64,000 bases of DNA from Rhodanobacter spathiphylli B39 (GCF_000264295.1 NZ_AJXT01000021.1:59530-123529); one strand, 5' to 3'. Shown: positions 8,393 to 17,029, counted from the first letter of the stretch. Made by a program: numbers and translations. Notes: generated by a model not told the origin, from the letters alone.

Positions 8393-10402
8393 TCAATCCA
8401 GCACCCGACGCAGGGTGGCGTCGGCGGCCTCGGGCGAAAAGTGCTTGCGCACGTTGTCCTGTCCACCGGCCGACAGTTGCCGCCAGAGCGCCTCGTCACG
8501 TTGCAGCCGCAGGACCGCCTCGACGAAACCGGTGGCGTCGCTGGCTACCAGCACGTCGCGACCATCGCCCAGTTGCATGCCTTCGACCGCCACCGGCGTG
8601 GCGATCACCGGCACGCCATGGCTCATCGCCATGTTGATCTTCCCCTTCACACCGGCACCGAAGCGCAGCGGTGCGATGGAAGCCAGGCACGCATCCAGCC
8701 ACGGTGTCAGCTCGGTGACGCGCCCATGCAGTTCCATGCCGGGCACGGCCAGCTCGCGCCGTGCGGTGTCGGGCATGTCGCCCAGCACGTGCACGGTAAT
8801 CTCCGGTGAGAGCTCGCGCAGTTTCGGCAGGATTTCCGTGGCGATCCAGCGCAGCGCGTCGCTGTTCGGCGGGTGGCCGTAGCCGCCGATGAAGACCAGG
8901 TCGCGCCGCTCGTGGTGGCCGCGCCGGCAAGCCTGCACGGTGTGGATGTTCGACAGCAGCTCCACCCGCGCCCGGGGCAGCAGTTGCGCCAGCAAGTCCC
9001 GTTCGTGCGGGCTTACCACCAGGCTGACGTCGGACTGTTCGATCAGGGCCAGCTCGCTGCGGCGTGCCGCTTCCGCCTGGCGGGCCATCGCTGCGCTGCC
9101 ACCCACTTCGGCAGCGCGGCCCTCGCGCAGGAAGTGCAGATCCACGGTGTCGAAGATCAGCCGGGCCTGCGGCGCGTGGCGCCGGACGGCGGCGATGTAC
9201 TGGCCTGCCACCGTGTGGCGGCACAGGATCACCGCATGCAGCTCGTGGCCGTGCCGACGCAGCCAATGCGGCAGGTCGGCGACCGCGGGCCGGCACAGCA
9301 CCTCGCAGCCCAGCGCGCCCAGTGCATCGATTTCCGCGGGACTGGCGCGGCCGTCGTCGGGCAGGAACACGGTGCCCCAGCCTTGTCCGTCGAGCAGGCC
9401 CAGGATCGCGCACAGCCGCAGCGAGCCCGAGTCGCGCGCCGGTTCCGGCGTCATCGCATCCACCACCAGCACGAGGCCGCGCTGGCGCCAGCGGATCGCC
9501 CGTTCCACCGCCGTGCCAACCGGTGGCTGGGCTGCCAGTTCGGTGGCCCATTTGTCGACGAAGGTCAGCTGGTTGAGGCGCTGGTGGCGTTTCATGCCGC
9601 GATCGGGATCGGTGCCCGCGCTGATGCCTTCGCAGTGGATCACCGTGCTGGCCGGCTCGTAGTACACGCGCAGGCCGAGCCGGCGCACGGCGAACGCCAG
9701 GTCGACATCCTCGTAGTAGGCCGGGGCGTAACGCAGGTCGAAACCGCCAACCTGCCGGAAGACCTCGCGGCGGATCAGCAGGGCCGCGCCGGAGACGTAG
9801 TCGACTTCACGACGCCAGCGGAACGTCGCGGCCTGGCGCGGCTCGAAGCGACCGGTGGTCCAGCAGCTGCCGTCGGCGAACACCAGCGCGCCGGCTTCCT
9901 GCAGGCGACCGTCCGGATACACCAGCTTGCTGCCCGCGATGCCGCAGTCGGGGTGATCGGCGAAACACTGCAGCAGCGCATCCAGCCAGCCCGGCGTGAC
10001 CTGGGTGTCGTTGTTGAGGAACAGCAGGAACTCGCCGGTGGCAACGGCCGCGCCCGCGTTGCAGCTGCCGACGAAACCGAGGTTGGTGGCATTGCGCAGC
10101 AGGCGCAGGCCGGCGATCCGGGCGAGTGTCGCGGCGCTGTCGTCCGGCGACGCGTCATCCACCACGATCACTTCGAAAGCCGTCCGTGCGCCATGTCGCG
10201 CCAGCGAACGCAGGCAGGCGAGGGTATGGGCAAGCTTGCCGTGGATCGGGATGATCACCGAGACACGAGGCTGCCCGCTGACGGGCAATGCAAAGGGTGC
10301 GAACGGCTCGTCCAGTGGCAACAGCGCCAACGCCTCGTCGAACGCGGGACGCGCCTGGAATTCCTGGCGCATGCGCGCCAGCGTGCCGCTCCAGCCGCGC
10401 AA
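8393..10402 (-). CDS. Two-domain glycosyltransferase (GT2 then GT4-like)
   Basis: Bifunctional glycosyltransferase for polysaccharide assembly. The N-terminal half is GT-A fold family 2: VSVIIPIHGKLAHTLACL, VVDDASPDDS, GFVGSCNAGAAVA, FLNNDTQVTPGWLDAL (the DxD-type metal site) and YEDVDLAFAVR. The C-terminal half resembles GT-B family 4, with DTVDLHFLREGR, FIGGYGHPPNSDALRW and the donor-site run PLRFGAGVKGKINMAMSHGVPVIAT. The marked start is a TTG at 10402 with no ribosome site. The frame continues upstream with protein-like codons to base 10492, immediately after the etf-QO stop, but contains no ATG or GTG, so the true start may be a CTG at 10492 or another rare codon. It sits between etf-QO and a WbsX-type gene on the same strand. 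Confidence 0.85.
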   Translation of the reverse strand: MRGWSGTLARMRQEFQARPAFDEALALLPLDEPFAPFALPVSGQPRVSVIIPIHGKLAHTLACLRSLARHGARTAFEVIVVDDASPDDSAATLARIAGLRLLRNATNLGFVGSCNAGAAVATGEFLLFLNNDTQVTPGWLDALLQCFADHPDCGIAGSKLVYPDGRLQEAGALVFADGSCWTTGRFEPRQAATFRWRREVDYVSGAALLIRREVFRQVGGFDLRYAPAYYEDVDLAFAVRRLGLRVYYEPASTVIHCEGISAGTDPDRGMKRHQRLNQLTFVDKWATELAAQPPVGTAVERAIRWRQRGLVLVVDAMTPEPARDSGSLRLCAILGLLDGQGWGTVFLPDDGRASPAEIDALGALGCEVLCRPAVADLPHWLRRHGHELHAVILCRHTVAGQYIAAVRRHAPQARLIFDTVDLHFLREGRAAEVGGSAAMARQAEAARRSELALIEQSDVSLVVSPHERDLLAQLLPRARVELLSNIHTVQACRRGHHERRDLVFIGGYGHPPNSDALRWIATEILPKLRELSPEITVHVLGDMPDTARRELAVPGMELHGRVTELTPWLDACLASIAPLRFGAGVKGKINMAMSHGVPVIATPVAVEGMQLGDGRDVLVASDATGFVEAVLRLQRDEALWRQLSAGGQDNVRKHFSPEAADATLRRVLD

Positions 10403-10492
10403 CGCGATGCTGGAACGCGTGCGTTGCCACAGGTAGCCGAGGCGCTTCAGGCGCCAGTGCAGGTTGCCGGTCAGCGGACTGCCCTCGATCAG

Positions 10493-12103
10493 TCAGAGGT
10501 TCTGGTAATTCGGTCCGGAACCACCTTCGGGCGTGACCCAGGTGATGATCTCGTACGGGTCCTTGATGTCGCAGGTCTTGCAGTGCACGCAGTTGGCCGC
10601 GTTGATCTGCAGGCGCTTGCCGTGCGGCTGGCTTTCATCGGCCACCATCTCGTAGACGTTGGCGGGACAGAAGCGGGTGCAGGGATTGTCGTATTCCTCG
10701 ACGCACTTCGTGGCGCAGATGTCGGTGTCGGCCACGTGCAGGTGGATCGGCTGGTCTTCGTCGTGCTCGGTGGCGGCGAAGTAGACGCCGGCCAGGCGGT
10801 CGCGCGGGGCCAGCGTGCGCTGCAGGTAATCGCGCTTCGGTTCTTCCTGGGCACCGAGCTTGTGCAGCGAGGACCAGTCGGCCTTGTTCTTCAGCGTCCA
10901 CGGCGACAGGCCGACGGTGACGGTTTCCCACGCCGCATTGAGCAGTCCGAACCACAGGCCTTTCTTGAACGCGGGCTTGATGTTGCGCACCTTTTTCAGT
11001 TCGGCCATCACGTCCGAACCGCGCAACTTCGCGTCGAAACCGGTGGCGTCCAGGCCGTTCGCGGCGAGATGCTCGGCCGCCAGCATGCCGCTCTTCAGTG
11101 CCTGGTGGGTGCCTTTCACCTTGGGCACGTTGAGCAGGCCGGCGGTGTCGCCGATCAGGATCGCGCCGGGCATCTCGCACTTCGGCAGCGACTGCCAGCC
11201 GCCGGTGACGATGGCGCGCGCGCCGGCCGACAGGATCGTGCCGTCCTCCAGCAGCGGCTTCACCATCGGGTGATTCTTCCACTGCTGGAAGGCCTCCCAC
11301 GGCTTGTATTCCGGGTCGCTGTAATCGAGCCCGCTGATGTAGCCGAGCGCGATGCGATCCTTGTCCAGGTGGTACATGAAACTGCCGCCATAGGTATGCG
11401 TGTCGGCGGGCCAGCCGAAGCTGTGCACGATCTTGCCCGGCGTGACGCGGCCGGCAGGCAGCTGCCACAGCTCCTTGATGCCGATGGAATAGCCTTGCGG
11501 ATCGCTGTCGGCGTCCAGCTTGAAGCGCTTGATCAGCTGCTTGGTGAGGCTGCCCCGGGCCCCCTCGGCCAGTACGGTGACTTTCGCCTTGATGTCGATG
11601 CCTTCGGTGTAACCGGGCTTGTGCGTGCCGTCCTTCGCCACGCCCATGTCGCCGATGCGCACGCCGGCCACCGAGCCGTCTTCGTTGTAGATGTTGTCGG
11701 CGGCGGCGAAACCGGGGAACACGTCCACGCCGAGCGCCTCGGCCTGGGGGGCCAGCCACGCACACATCGCGCCCAGCGACACGATGAAGTTGCCGTGGTT
11801 GCGCATGCCCGGCGGTACCGGCAGCTTGCGGCCGCCGTCCTTGCCGAGCAGCCAGAATTCGTCGTCGCCTGCAGGCACGCAAATAGGTGGTGGCCGGTCG
11901 CGCCAACCGGGCAGCAGGGCGTCCAGCGGCTGCGGCTCGATCACCGCGCCGGAGAGGATCTGCGCGCCGATGGTCGAGGCCTTCTCGATCACGCAGACGT
12001 TCACGTCGGGCTTCAGTTGCTTGAGCCGTATCGCGAATGACAGTCCCGCCGGACCGGCGCCGACGACGACGACGTCGTATTCCATGGTTTCGCGTTCGCT
12101 CAT
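10493..12103 (-). CDS. Electron transfer flavoprotein-ubiquinone oxidoreductase
   Basis: Inner-membrane-associated iron-sulfur flavoprotein that oxidises reduced ETF and reduces ubiquinone, linking beta-oxidation to the respiratory chain. At 536 residues it is full length. The N-terminal FAD site reads VVVVGAGPAGLSFAIRL. The GGSFMYHL and ILIGDTAGLLN segments belong to the FAD and quinone domains. The 4Fe-4S domain at the C-terminus has its cysteines in CATKC, CTRFCP and CVHCKTCDIKDP. The ATG at 12103 has a GGAG about eight bases upstream. The gene is divergent from the amidase at 12274 and is followed on its own strand by two glycan genes and then etfBA, its electron donors. Confidence 0.96.
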   Translation of the reverse strand: MSERETMEYDVVVVGAGPAGLSFAIRLKQLKPDVNVCVIEKASTIGAQILSGAVIEPQPLDALLPGWRDRPPPICVPAGDDEFWLLGKDGGRKLPVPPGMRNHGNFIVSLGAMCAWLAPQAEALGVDVFPGFAAADNIYNEDGSVAGVRIGDMGVAKDGTHKPGYTEGIDIKAKVTVLAEGARGSLTKQLIKRFKLDADSDPQGYSIGIKELWQLPAGRVTPGKIVHSFGWPADTHTYGGSFMYHLDKDRIALGYISGLDYSDPEYKPWEAFQQWKNHPMVKPLLEDGTILSAGARAIVTGGWQSLPKCEMPGAILIGDTAGLLNVPKVKGTHQALKSGMLAAEHLAANGLDATGFDAKLRGSDVMAELKKVRNIKPAFKKGLWFGLLNAAWETVTVGLSPWTLKNKADWSSLHKLGAQEEPKRDYLQRTLAPRDRLAGVYFAATEHDEDQPIHLHVADTDICATKCVEEYDNPCTRFCPANVYEMVADESQPHGKRLQINAANCVHCKTCDIKDPYEIITWVTPEGGSGPNYQNL

Positions 12104-12273
12104 GGCGGACTCCGGGATGCGAGGTGAAGGCGCAGGCGGTTGCCGTGCGTCGGGGTATGGATCACGCGGCCATTGTCCGGTTTCGGGCGCCGCGCGGCAA
12201 CGCGTGCTGCGCCACCGCTTGCATTCACTTCACCGGACGCGGCGATAATCGGGGCATATCTCAGGGAGTTTTC

Positions 12274-13671
12274 ATGAATTCGATGCCGCCGATTGCCGAT
12301 CTCGACTTGCGTCGTGCCTCGCTTTGCCAGTTGCTGCACTGGCTGGCCACGGGCCGGGTGCAGCCGCGGGCGCTGGCCGATGTCTACCAGCAGGCGATCG
12401 AACGGCTGGACCCGGAACTGCATGCGTATGTCGATCAGCGCTCGGGCCTGCTGCAGGATCAGGCTGACCTGGCCGACCGGCGTCGTCGCGACGGCGTGAT
12501 CGGACGGCTGGACGGCATTCCGCTGGCGGTGAAGGACAACTTCGACATTGCCGGCTGGCCTACGCGGGTCGGCCTTCCCGGTCGCGGCAAGCCGGTGCAG
12601 GAAGATGCCCACGTGGTGGCGCGGCTGCGTGCCTCCGGTGCGCTGCTGGTGGGCAAGACCAACATGGACGAAGGTGCGCTGGGCGCCACCACCGACAATC
12701 CGCACTTCGGTGCCACCCACAATCCGCATCGGCACGGCTACACCGCCGGCGGCTCTTCCGGCGGCGCAGCGGCGGCTGTCGCCGCGGGCCTGGCGGTAGC
12801 CGCGGTGGGTTCGGACAGCCTCGGCTCGATCCGCATCCCGGCCAGCTACTGCGGCCTGTATGCGTTGAAGCCGACACATGGCGAAATTTCCGCGCGTGGC
12901 CTGGTGCCGGCGGCGCGGCGACTGGATGCCGTCGGCCTGCTGGCGCGCAGCGCCGACGACCTGACCGTCCTGCTGCAGGTGCTGGCCGGCTACGATGCCG
13001 ACGATGCGCGCTCGCGCCGCCGTCGCGTCGCGTTCGCCCTGCCGGACTGGGAGCCGGGCAACCTGCGCGCCGGCCTGCTGCCCGATCTCGCTGGCGTGGG
13101 CGTGCAGCCGGAAGTGATCGAGGTGTTCGAGTCGGCGCTGGCGAAGCTCTCGCATGCGCTGGGCGATCGGCGCACGGTGGATTTTGCCGACTGGGATTTC
13201 GCCCGCACGCGCCGCGCCGGTCTGTTGCTGATGGAGGCGGAGATGCTCGGCACCTTCGCCGCCGACCTGGCCAATACCGAGCGTCCCGTGTCGGATCGCT
13301 TCCGCCAGATGCTCGGCTACGCCGGCCGCAAGAGCGCGGCGGATTACGCGGTGGCCGATCGCGTGCTCGACGCGGCCACGCTGAAAATGCGCCGGCTGTT
13401 TTCCCAGGTCGACGTGCTGGTCATGCCGACCACGCCCCAGGGTGCGTTCCCGCTGGATGGTCCGGTGCCTGATTCGCAGGCCGACCTCACCAGCTTTGCC
13501 AGCCTGGCCGGTTGCCCCGCGGTGAGCCTGCCGATGGGGACGCTGCCAGACGGCATGCCGGTGGGACTGCAACTGGTCGGGGCGCGCGGTTCGGATCTGC
13601 GCCTGCTTGAACTGGCGGCGGTATGCGCCGCGACGCTGGATGCCGACCCCGCCTACCCGGTGCTTGCCTGA
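12274..13671 (+). CDS. Amidase-signature family amidohydrolase
   Basis: A 465-residue member of the amidase-signature family, which hydrolyses amide bonds with a Ser-cisSer-Lys triad. The lysine is in PLAVKDNFD, the Gly/Ser loop is TAGGSSGGAAAAVAAG, and the nucleophile region is GSDSLGSIRIPAS. Most family members have Gly-Gly-Ser where this has Leu-Gly-Ser, but both serines needed for catalysis are present. The C-terminal PVGLQLVGARG is typical. The frame is open far upstream, but the ATG at 12274 is chosen because AGGGAG lies seven bases before it and the upstream residues look random. Substrate is unknown; it is not next to gatB or gatC, so a tRNA-amidotransferase role is unlikely. It is divergent from etf-QO. 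Confidence 0.9.
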   Translation: MNSMPPIADLDLRRASLCQLLHWLATGRVQPRALADVYQQAIERLDPELHAYVDQRSGLLQDQADLADRRRRDGVIGRLDGIPLAVKDNFDIAGWPTRVGLPGRGKPVQEDAHVVARLRASGALLVGKTNMDEGALGATTDNPHFGATHNPHRHGYTAGGSSGGAAAAVAAGLAVAAVGSDSLGSIRIPASYCGLYALKPTHGEISARGLVPAARRLDAVGLLARSADDLTVLLQVLAGYDADDARSRRRRVAFALPDWEPGNLRAGLLPDLAGVGVQPEVIEVFESALAKLSHALGDRRTVDFADWDFARTRRAGLLLMEAEMLGTFAADLANTERPVSDRFRQMLGYAGRKSAADYAVADRVLDAATLKMRRLFSQVDVLVMPTTPQGAFPLDGPVPDSQADLTSFASLAGCPAVSLPMGTLPDGMPVGLQLVGARGSDLRLLELAAVCAATLDADPAYPVLA

Positions 13672-14151
13672 AGAACGGCTGACACGCGGTGCCTGCCGCA
13701 CCGACGCGGCTGCTGATTCCGCATCGCGAAGCTGCCGTGCCCGAGGGGACGACATGATTGCCGATTCCATCGCCATTGCAGCTGGACGAGCTCGAGCCGG
13801 CGGCGTTCGCATCATGCGCGAAGTACAGGCGGCCTTCCGCACCGGGTGACCGTTCCGCGCGCGACGTGTTCGACCGGGCGGGATCATCCAGGTGTTCATG
13901 GATGCCTCGCTGGCGGCATGGGGCGACGCGCCCCGGCGGCTGTGCCGCAAGGCACGATCCGGCGCGTTTGCGATTCACCGGCATCGATGCGCGCCATGCA
14001 ACGCCCGAGGTGGCGGAAGTCAGTGCCGATGCCCTGGCCGAGCAGGTCATCGCCACCCGGCCGGGCCTGGAGCGAGCAGACGTGGGCTCGGCTTGGATTG
14101 CCGGGTGTCGGCGGGGATAATGGCGCATTCCCCCCGCAAGGCTGCGTCGCA
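13672..14151. other. 480-bp gap before gcvT
   Basis: No intact gene is supported. A short open frame at 13754-13849 and a protein-like stretch in another frame around 14008-14118 could be remains of a decayed gene, but I recognise no family and see no ribosome site. The gcvT promoter must lie here. Confidence 0.4.
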
Positions 14152-15252
14152 ATGACCGAGAAGACCGTACTCAATGCCACCCATCGCGCACTCGGTGCAC
14201 GCATGGTCGACTTCGGTGGCTGGGACATGCCGATCAACTACGGCTCGCAGATCGAGGAGCATCACGCGGTACGCCGTGAAGCCGGCATGTTCGACGTTTC
14301 GCACATGACGGTGATCGATCTGCATGGTGCGCGCGTACGCGACTTCCTTCGCCACCTCCTGGCCAACAGCGTCGACAAGCTGAAGGTGCACGGCAAGGCG
14401 CTGTACTCCTGCATGCTCGACGAGCGTGGCGGGGTAATCGACGACCTGATCGTGTATTACCTGGGCGACGAGTTCTACCGGCTGGTGGTCAACGCCGGCA
14501 CCCGCGCCAAGGACCTGGCGTGGATCGAGCGCCAGGCGCAGGCGTTCGAGGTGCAGGTGAAGGAACGCCCCGAGTTCGCGATGATCGCGGTGCAGGGTCC
14601 GGCTGCCCGGGCCAAGGTGCTGGGGCTGTTGCATGAAGTGGATCGCCAGCGCATCGAGAAGCTCGGCAAGTTTGCCGCCGCTGCGGCGCAGGGGCCGCAC
14701 GGCATGCCGCTGTTCGTGGCGCGTACCGGTTACACCGGCGAGGACGGTTTCGAGATCGTGGTTCCCGCCGAGCATGCCGTCGCGTTGTGGGAAGCGCTGG
14801 CTGCGGCAGGTGTCGCACCGGCCGGCCTCGGCGCACGCGACACCTTGCGCCTGGAAGCCGGCATGAACCTGTATGGCCAGGACATGGACGAGACTGTCAC
14901 GCCGTGGGAGGCGAACCTGGGCTGGACCATCGCGCTGGACGAGGGACGCGACTTCATTGGTCGCGCCGCACTGGAACAACAGAAGGCTGCCGGCGTGCCG
15001 CGCGTGATGGTCGGGCTGGTGCTGGATGACAAGGGCGTGCTGCGTCACGGCCAGAAGGTGCTGACCGCGAACGGCGAGGGCGAGATCCTCTCGGGCAGCT
15101 TTGCGCCCACCCTCAACAAGGCAGTGGCGTTCGCGCGCATTCCCGCCGGCGAGCCGGGCGACGTGCGCGTCGACATCCGCGGTCGCGAGGTGCCGGTGCG
15201 TCTGGTGAAATATCCCTTCGTGCGCGACGGCAAACCCTGCGAAGGGATCTAG
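14152..15252 (+). CDS. gcvT: Glycine cleavage system T protein (aminomethyltransferase)
   Basis: Transfers the methylene carbon from the aminomethyl-lipoyl H protein to tetrahydrofolate, releasing ammonia, in the glycine cleavage complex. The 366 residues are a typical length. Landmarks are the N-terminal [20 protein letters not shown], the DVSHMT loop, the [13 protein letters not shown] folate-site segment, and [19 protein letters not shown]. The C-terminal barrel ends with [10 protein letters not shown]. The frame is open to 13846, but the ATG at 14152 matches the family start and has an AAGG upstream. gcvH follows after 98 bases on the same strand. gcvP is not in the window, so the complex is encoded in at least two places. 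Confidence 0.97.
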   Translation: MTEKTVLNATHRALGARMVDFGGWDMPINYGSQIEEHHAVRREAGMFDVSHMTVIDLHGARVRDFLRHLLANSVDKLKVHGKALYSCMLDERGGVIDDLIVYYLGDEFYRLVVNAGTRAKDLAWIERQAQAFEVQVKERPEFAMIAVQGPAARAKVLGLLHEVDRQRIEKLGKFAAAAAQGPHGMPLFVARTGYTGEDGFEIVVPAEHAVALWEALAAAGVAPAGLGARDTLRLEAGMNLYGQDMDETVTPWEANLGWTIALDEGRDFIGRAALEQQKAAGVPRVMVGLVLDDKGVLRHGQKVLTANGEGEILSGSFAPTLNKAVAFARIPAGEPGDVRVDIRGREVPVRLVKYPFVRDGKPCEGI

Positions 15253-15350
15253 GCTGTCGTCGTGCGCGTGCTGCTCGCGGCACATTCTTCCCGCAGGCGG
15301 ATGTGGCTAGAATCATCGCCTGCAACCCAACCCAATGAGTGGAACCCATC

Positions 15351-15746
15351 ATGAGCGAGATTCCCGGCGATCTGAAATTTCTCAAGTCCCACGAGTGGGC
15401 CCGCGTCGAGGACGACGGCCTGGTTCGGGTGGGCATCTCCGATCACGCGCAGGGCCAGCTTGGCGACCTTGTCTACGTCGAGCTGCCGGAAGTCGGTTCG
15501 GCGGTGAAGGCCGGCACCGGCGCAGCCGTGGTGGAGTCGGTGAAGGCTGCCTCGGACATCTACGCACCGGTCTCGGGCGAGATCGTCGAGGTCAACGAGC
15601 TGCTCAACGACAAGCCGGAAACCATCAACGAGGATGCCTTCGGTGAAGGCTGGATCTTCCTGGTGCGTCCCAGTGACCGTGCCGAGCTCGACGAACTGCT
15701 GGACGCGAACGACTACCAGGATCTGGTCGAGAACGAAGACCACTGA
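15351..15746 (+). CDS. gcvH: Glycine cleavage system H protein
   Basis: Lipoyl carrier that shuttles the aminomethyl group between GcvP, GcvT and the lipoamide dehydrogenase. It has 131 residues; the biotinyl/lipoyl-type fold is complete, and the lipoylated lysine sits in [14 protein letters not shown]. The N-terminal [17 protein letters not shown] and the C-terminal [10 protein letters not shown] are family signatures. Another in-frame ATG lies at 15339, but 15351 gives the standard family start. It is followed within 25 bases by a strong intrinsic terminator, so the gcvT-gcvH unit ends here. Confidence 0.97.
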   Translation: MSEIPGDLKFLKSHEWARVEDDGLVRVGISDHAQGQLGDLVYVELPEVGSAVKAGTGAAVVESVKAASDIYAPVSGEIVEVNELLNDKPETINEDAFGEGWIFLVRPSDRAELDELLDANDYQDLVENEDH

Positions 15747-15766
15747 GTCCTTCATTCGTCGAGTCC

Positions 15767-15802
15767 CGACCCGCCGGCCGCTTTCGCGGCCGGCGTCGTT
15801 TT
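15767..15802 (+). terminator. Intrinsic terminator after gcvH
   Basis: The nine-base stem GCCGGCCGC / GCGGCCGGC closes on a TTTC loop (15773-15794) and extends outward by CGAC/GTCG with a two-base bulge. A TTTT run follows directly. It ends the gcvTH transcript. Confidence 0.85.
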
Positions 15803-16307
15803 CGGGGTAACGGTCTGGCCACTCCGGATGGTTCGTCGTGCCGCGCCGGAGTCATTCGGCACAAGACGGATACCGCGGCATCCTTCGGGAACGGGTGATG
15901 CGGATCACGACGAAATCACGGGGAAGTTGGCGCGGAGTTCCCGCCAGGATTTTCATCGGCAGATCTTCCTCGCGCAGTCGTCGAACGGAACGCGACGACG
16001 ATCGATCGGTCGGCAAGCGCGTGCTCATGCATCGTCCCTGGTGAGGAAGTCCGGATGCCTCGGCCGGGCGACGATGCGTTCCGAGGCTGTCCGGTCCTGG
16101 GTCGGAGTCATCTTCCGGCGCCTGGCAGAAAAGATTTCAGTCGCGTTCCGTTCATCTGCCAGCGGCGACGTCGCGATGGCCGTTTGGTCTTGCGCCGGAC
16201 TTGCGCATTCGTGCAACCGATTTTCGACTTTTTTCAGCCGCGCATGGCGAAAGCCTTGCAGTGCAAGGCTTTCAAGGCATTGGTCAAATGTTGATCAAAT
16301 TTCGTTT
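15803..16307. other. Long non-coding stretch upstream of the MetJ-H1 gene
   Basis: About 500 bases with open frames but no supported gene on either strand. Near 16280-16300 there is a short imperfect direct repeat (GGTCAAAT, GATCAAAT). The region is unusually long for this compact window and leads into the candidate met boxes and promoter at 16308-16449, so it may hold a long leader, a small RNA or regulatory sites that I cannot resolve. Confidence 0.4.
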
Positions 16308-16323
16308 GGACGTATGGACGTCC
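16308..16323. promoter_or_regulatory. Tandem met-box-like operator
   Basis: Two adjacent 8-base units, GGACGTAT and GGACGTCC, each match six of eight positions of the E. coli MetJ met box (AGACGTCT) and are in exact 8-base tandem, the arrangement MetJ binds cooperatively. The same site is a dyad: TTGGACG at 16306-16312 and CGTCCAA at 16319-16325. It lies about 155 bases before a gene whose product has a MetJ DNA-binding domain, so autoregulation is the natural inference. Confidence 0.5.
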
Positions 16324-16400
16324 AATTGAAAGATGCCGTCAAGTCCCGCAGGCCGCATCGCGTGGTGGTTCCGGGCGGATTGCGGCCGGTCGGGCCGGTC

Positions 16401-16418
16401 GATTTCATGATTGAAATC
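16401..16418. promoter_or_regulatory. Inverted repeat abutting the -35 element
   Basis: GATTTCA and TGAAATC form a perfect 7-base inverted repeat with a four-base spacer, ending two bases before the TTGACA at 16421. It is a plausible operator for an unknown regulator of the MetJ-H1 gene; no match to a known family is claimed. Confidence 0.35.
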
Positions 16419-16420
16419 AA

Positions 16421-16449
16421 TTGACACCAGAAATCTTCAGGGATAGCTT
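16421..16449 (+). promoter_or_regulatory. Candidate sigma-70 promoter of the MetJ-H1 gene
   Basis: A perfect -35 hexamer TTGACA (16421-16426) is followed after 17 bases by TAGCTT (16444-16449), a weak -10 with three of six matches. Transcription would start near 16456, leaving a leader of about 20 bases before the ATG at 16478. Confidence 0.45.
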
Positions 16450-16477
16450 TCGCAACAGATCACGGGGAATGCGTTTT

Positions 16478-17029
16478 ATGGCAACAACCAAATTCATCAA
16501 GCCGTACGTCGAACACGGTGAAAAGGCGAATGCAGTACGCAAGATCACTGTCTCGATTCCGCTGCATGTATTGCGGCGGCTTTCTGATTTGCGCACCCAC
16601 CGTCAAGTGAACAATCTTCGGCACGCTACCAACAGTGACGTGTTGGTCGAAGCGTTCCTGCACGCTTTTACTGGGCAACCACTGCCAACTGATGAGGAGC
16701 TGAGACGAACCATGGCCACTGCCAAGAAACCCGCTGCAAAGAAACCGGCCGCCAAGAAGGCCGCCGCCAAGAAGCCCGCCGTGAAGAAGGTTGCCGCCAA
16801 GAAGGCTGCCGCCAAGAAGCCGGTAGCGAAGAAGCCGGCAGCCAAGAAGGTTGCCGCCAAGAAGCCGGCCGCCAAGAAGGCTGCTGCCAAGAAGCCGGCT
16901 GCTGCCAAGAAAGCTGCCGTGAAGAAGGTTGCGAAGAAGGCTGCGCCGAAGAAGGCTGCCGCCAAGAAAGCTGCACCGGCCAAGGTGGTGAAGGCCACCA
17001 AGACCGCCAAAGCCAAAGCGAAGAAGTAA
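16478..17029 (+). CDS. MetJ repressor domain fused to a histone-H1-like Lys/Ala tail
   Basis: A 183-residue fusion. Residues 1-77 are clearly Met[20 protein letters not shown] (DNA-contacting strand and first helix), [12 protein letters not shown] and [13 protein letters not shown] match the E. coli repressor closely, including the segment that binds S-adenosylmethionine. The last quarter of classical MetJ is missing. From residue 79 to the end the chain is almost pure Lys, Ala, Pro and Val in KKPAAKK/KKAAAKK repeats, like bacterial H1-type DNA-condensing proteins. The ATG at 16478 is chosen because GGGG lies about ten bases upstream and it matches the MetJ N-terminus. An internal ATG at codon 79 (16712), with GAGGAG 12 bases before it, begins exactly at the tail and could give a separate H1-like protein. 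I infer a SAM-responsive repressor that can also coat or bridge DNA. Its neighbours gcvT/gcvH belong to the same one-carbon economy. Confidence 0.85.
   Translation: MATTKFIKPYVEHGEKANAVRKITVSIPLHVLRRLSDLRTHRQVNNLRHATNSDVLVEAFLHAFTGQPLPTDEELRRTMATAKKPAAKKPAAKKAAAKKPAVKKVAAKKAAAKKPVAKKPAAKKVAAKKPAAKKAAAKKPAAAKKAAVKKVAKKAAPKKAAAKKAAPAKVVKATKTAKAKAKK

Noticed and set aside
6408..8882. An 824-codon plus-strand frame
   Set aside because: It is antisense to the WbsX-RgpF gene and its translation is low-complexity Arg/Ala/Gln text without domains.
8873..12040. A 1055-codon open frame on the plus strand opposite the glycosyltransferase and etf-QO genes
   Set aside because: It lies fully antisense to two genes with clear domains and motifs. 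Long open antisense frames are expected in DNA this rich in GC. Its translation has no recognisable domain.
15828..16424. A 198-codon plus-strand frame upstream of the MetJ-H1 gene
   Set aside because: It has no ribosome site, its codon pattern is poor, and it overlaps the candidate met boxes and inverted repeat.
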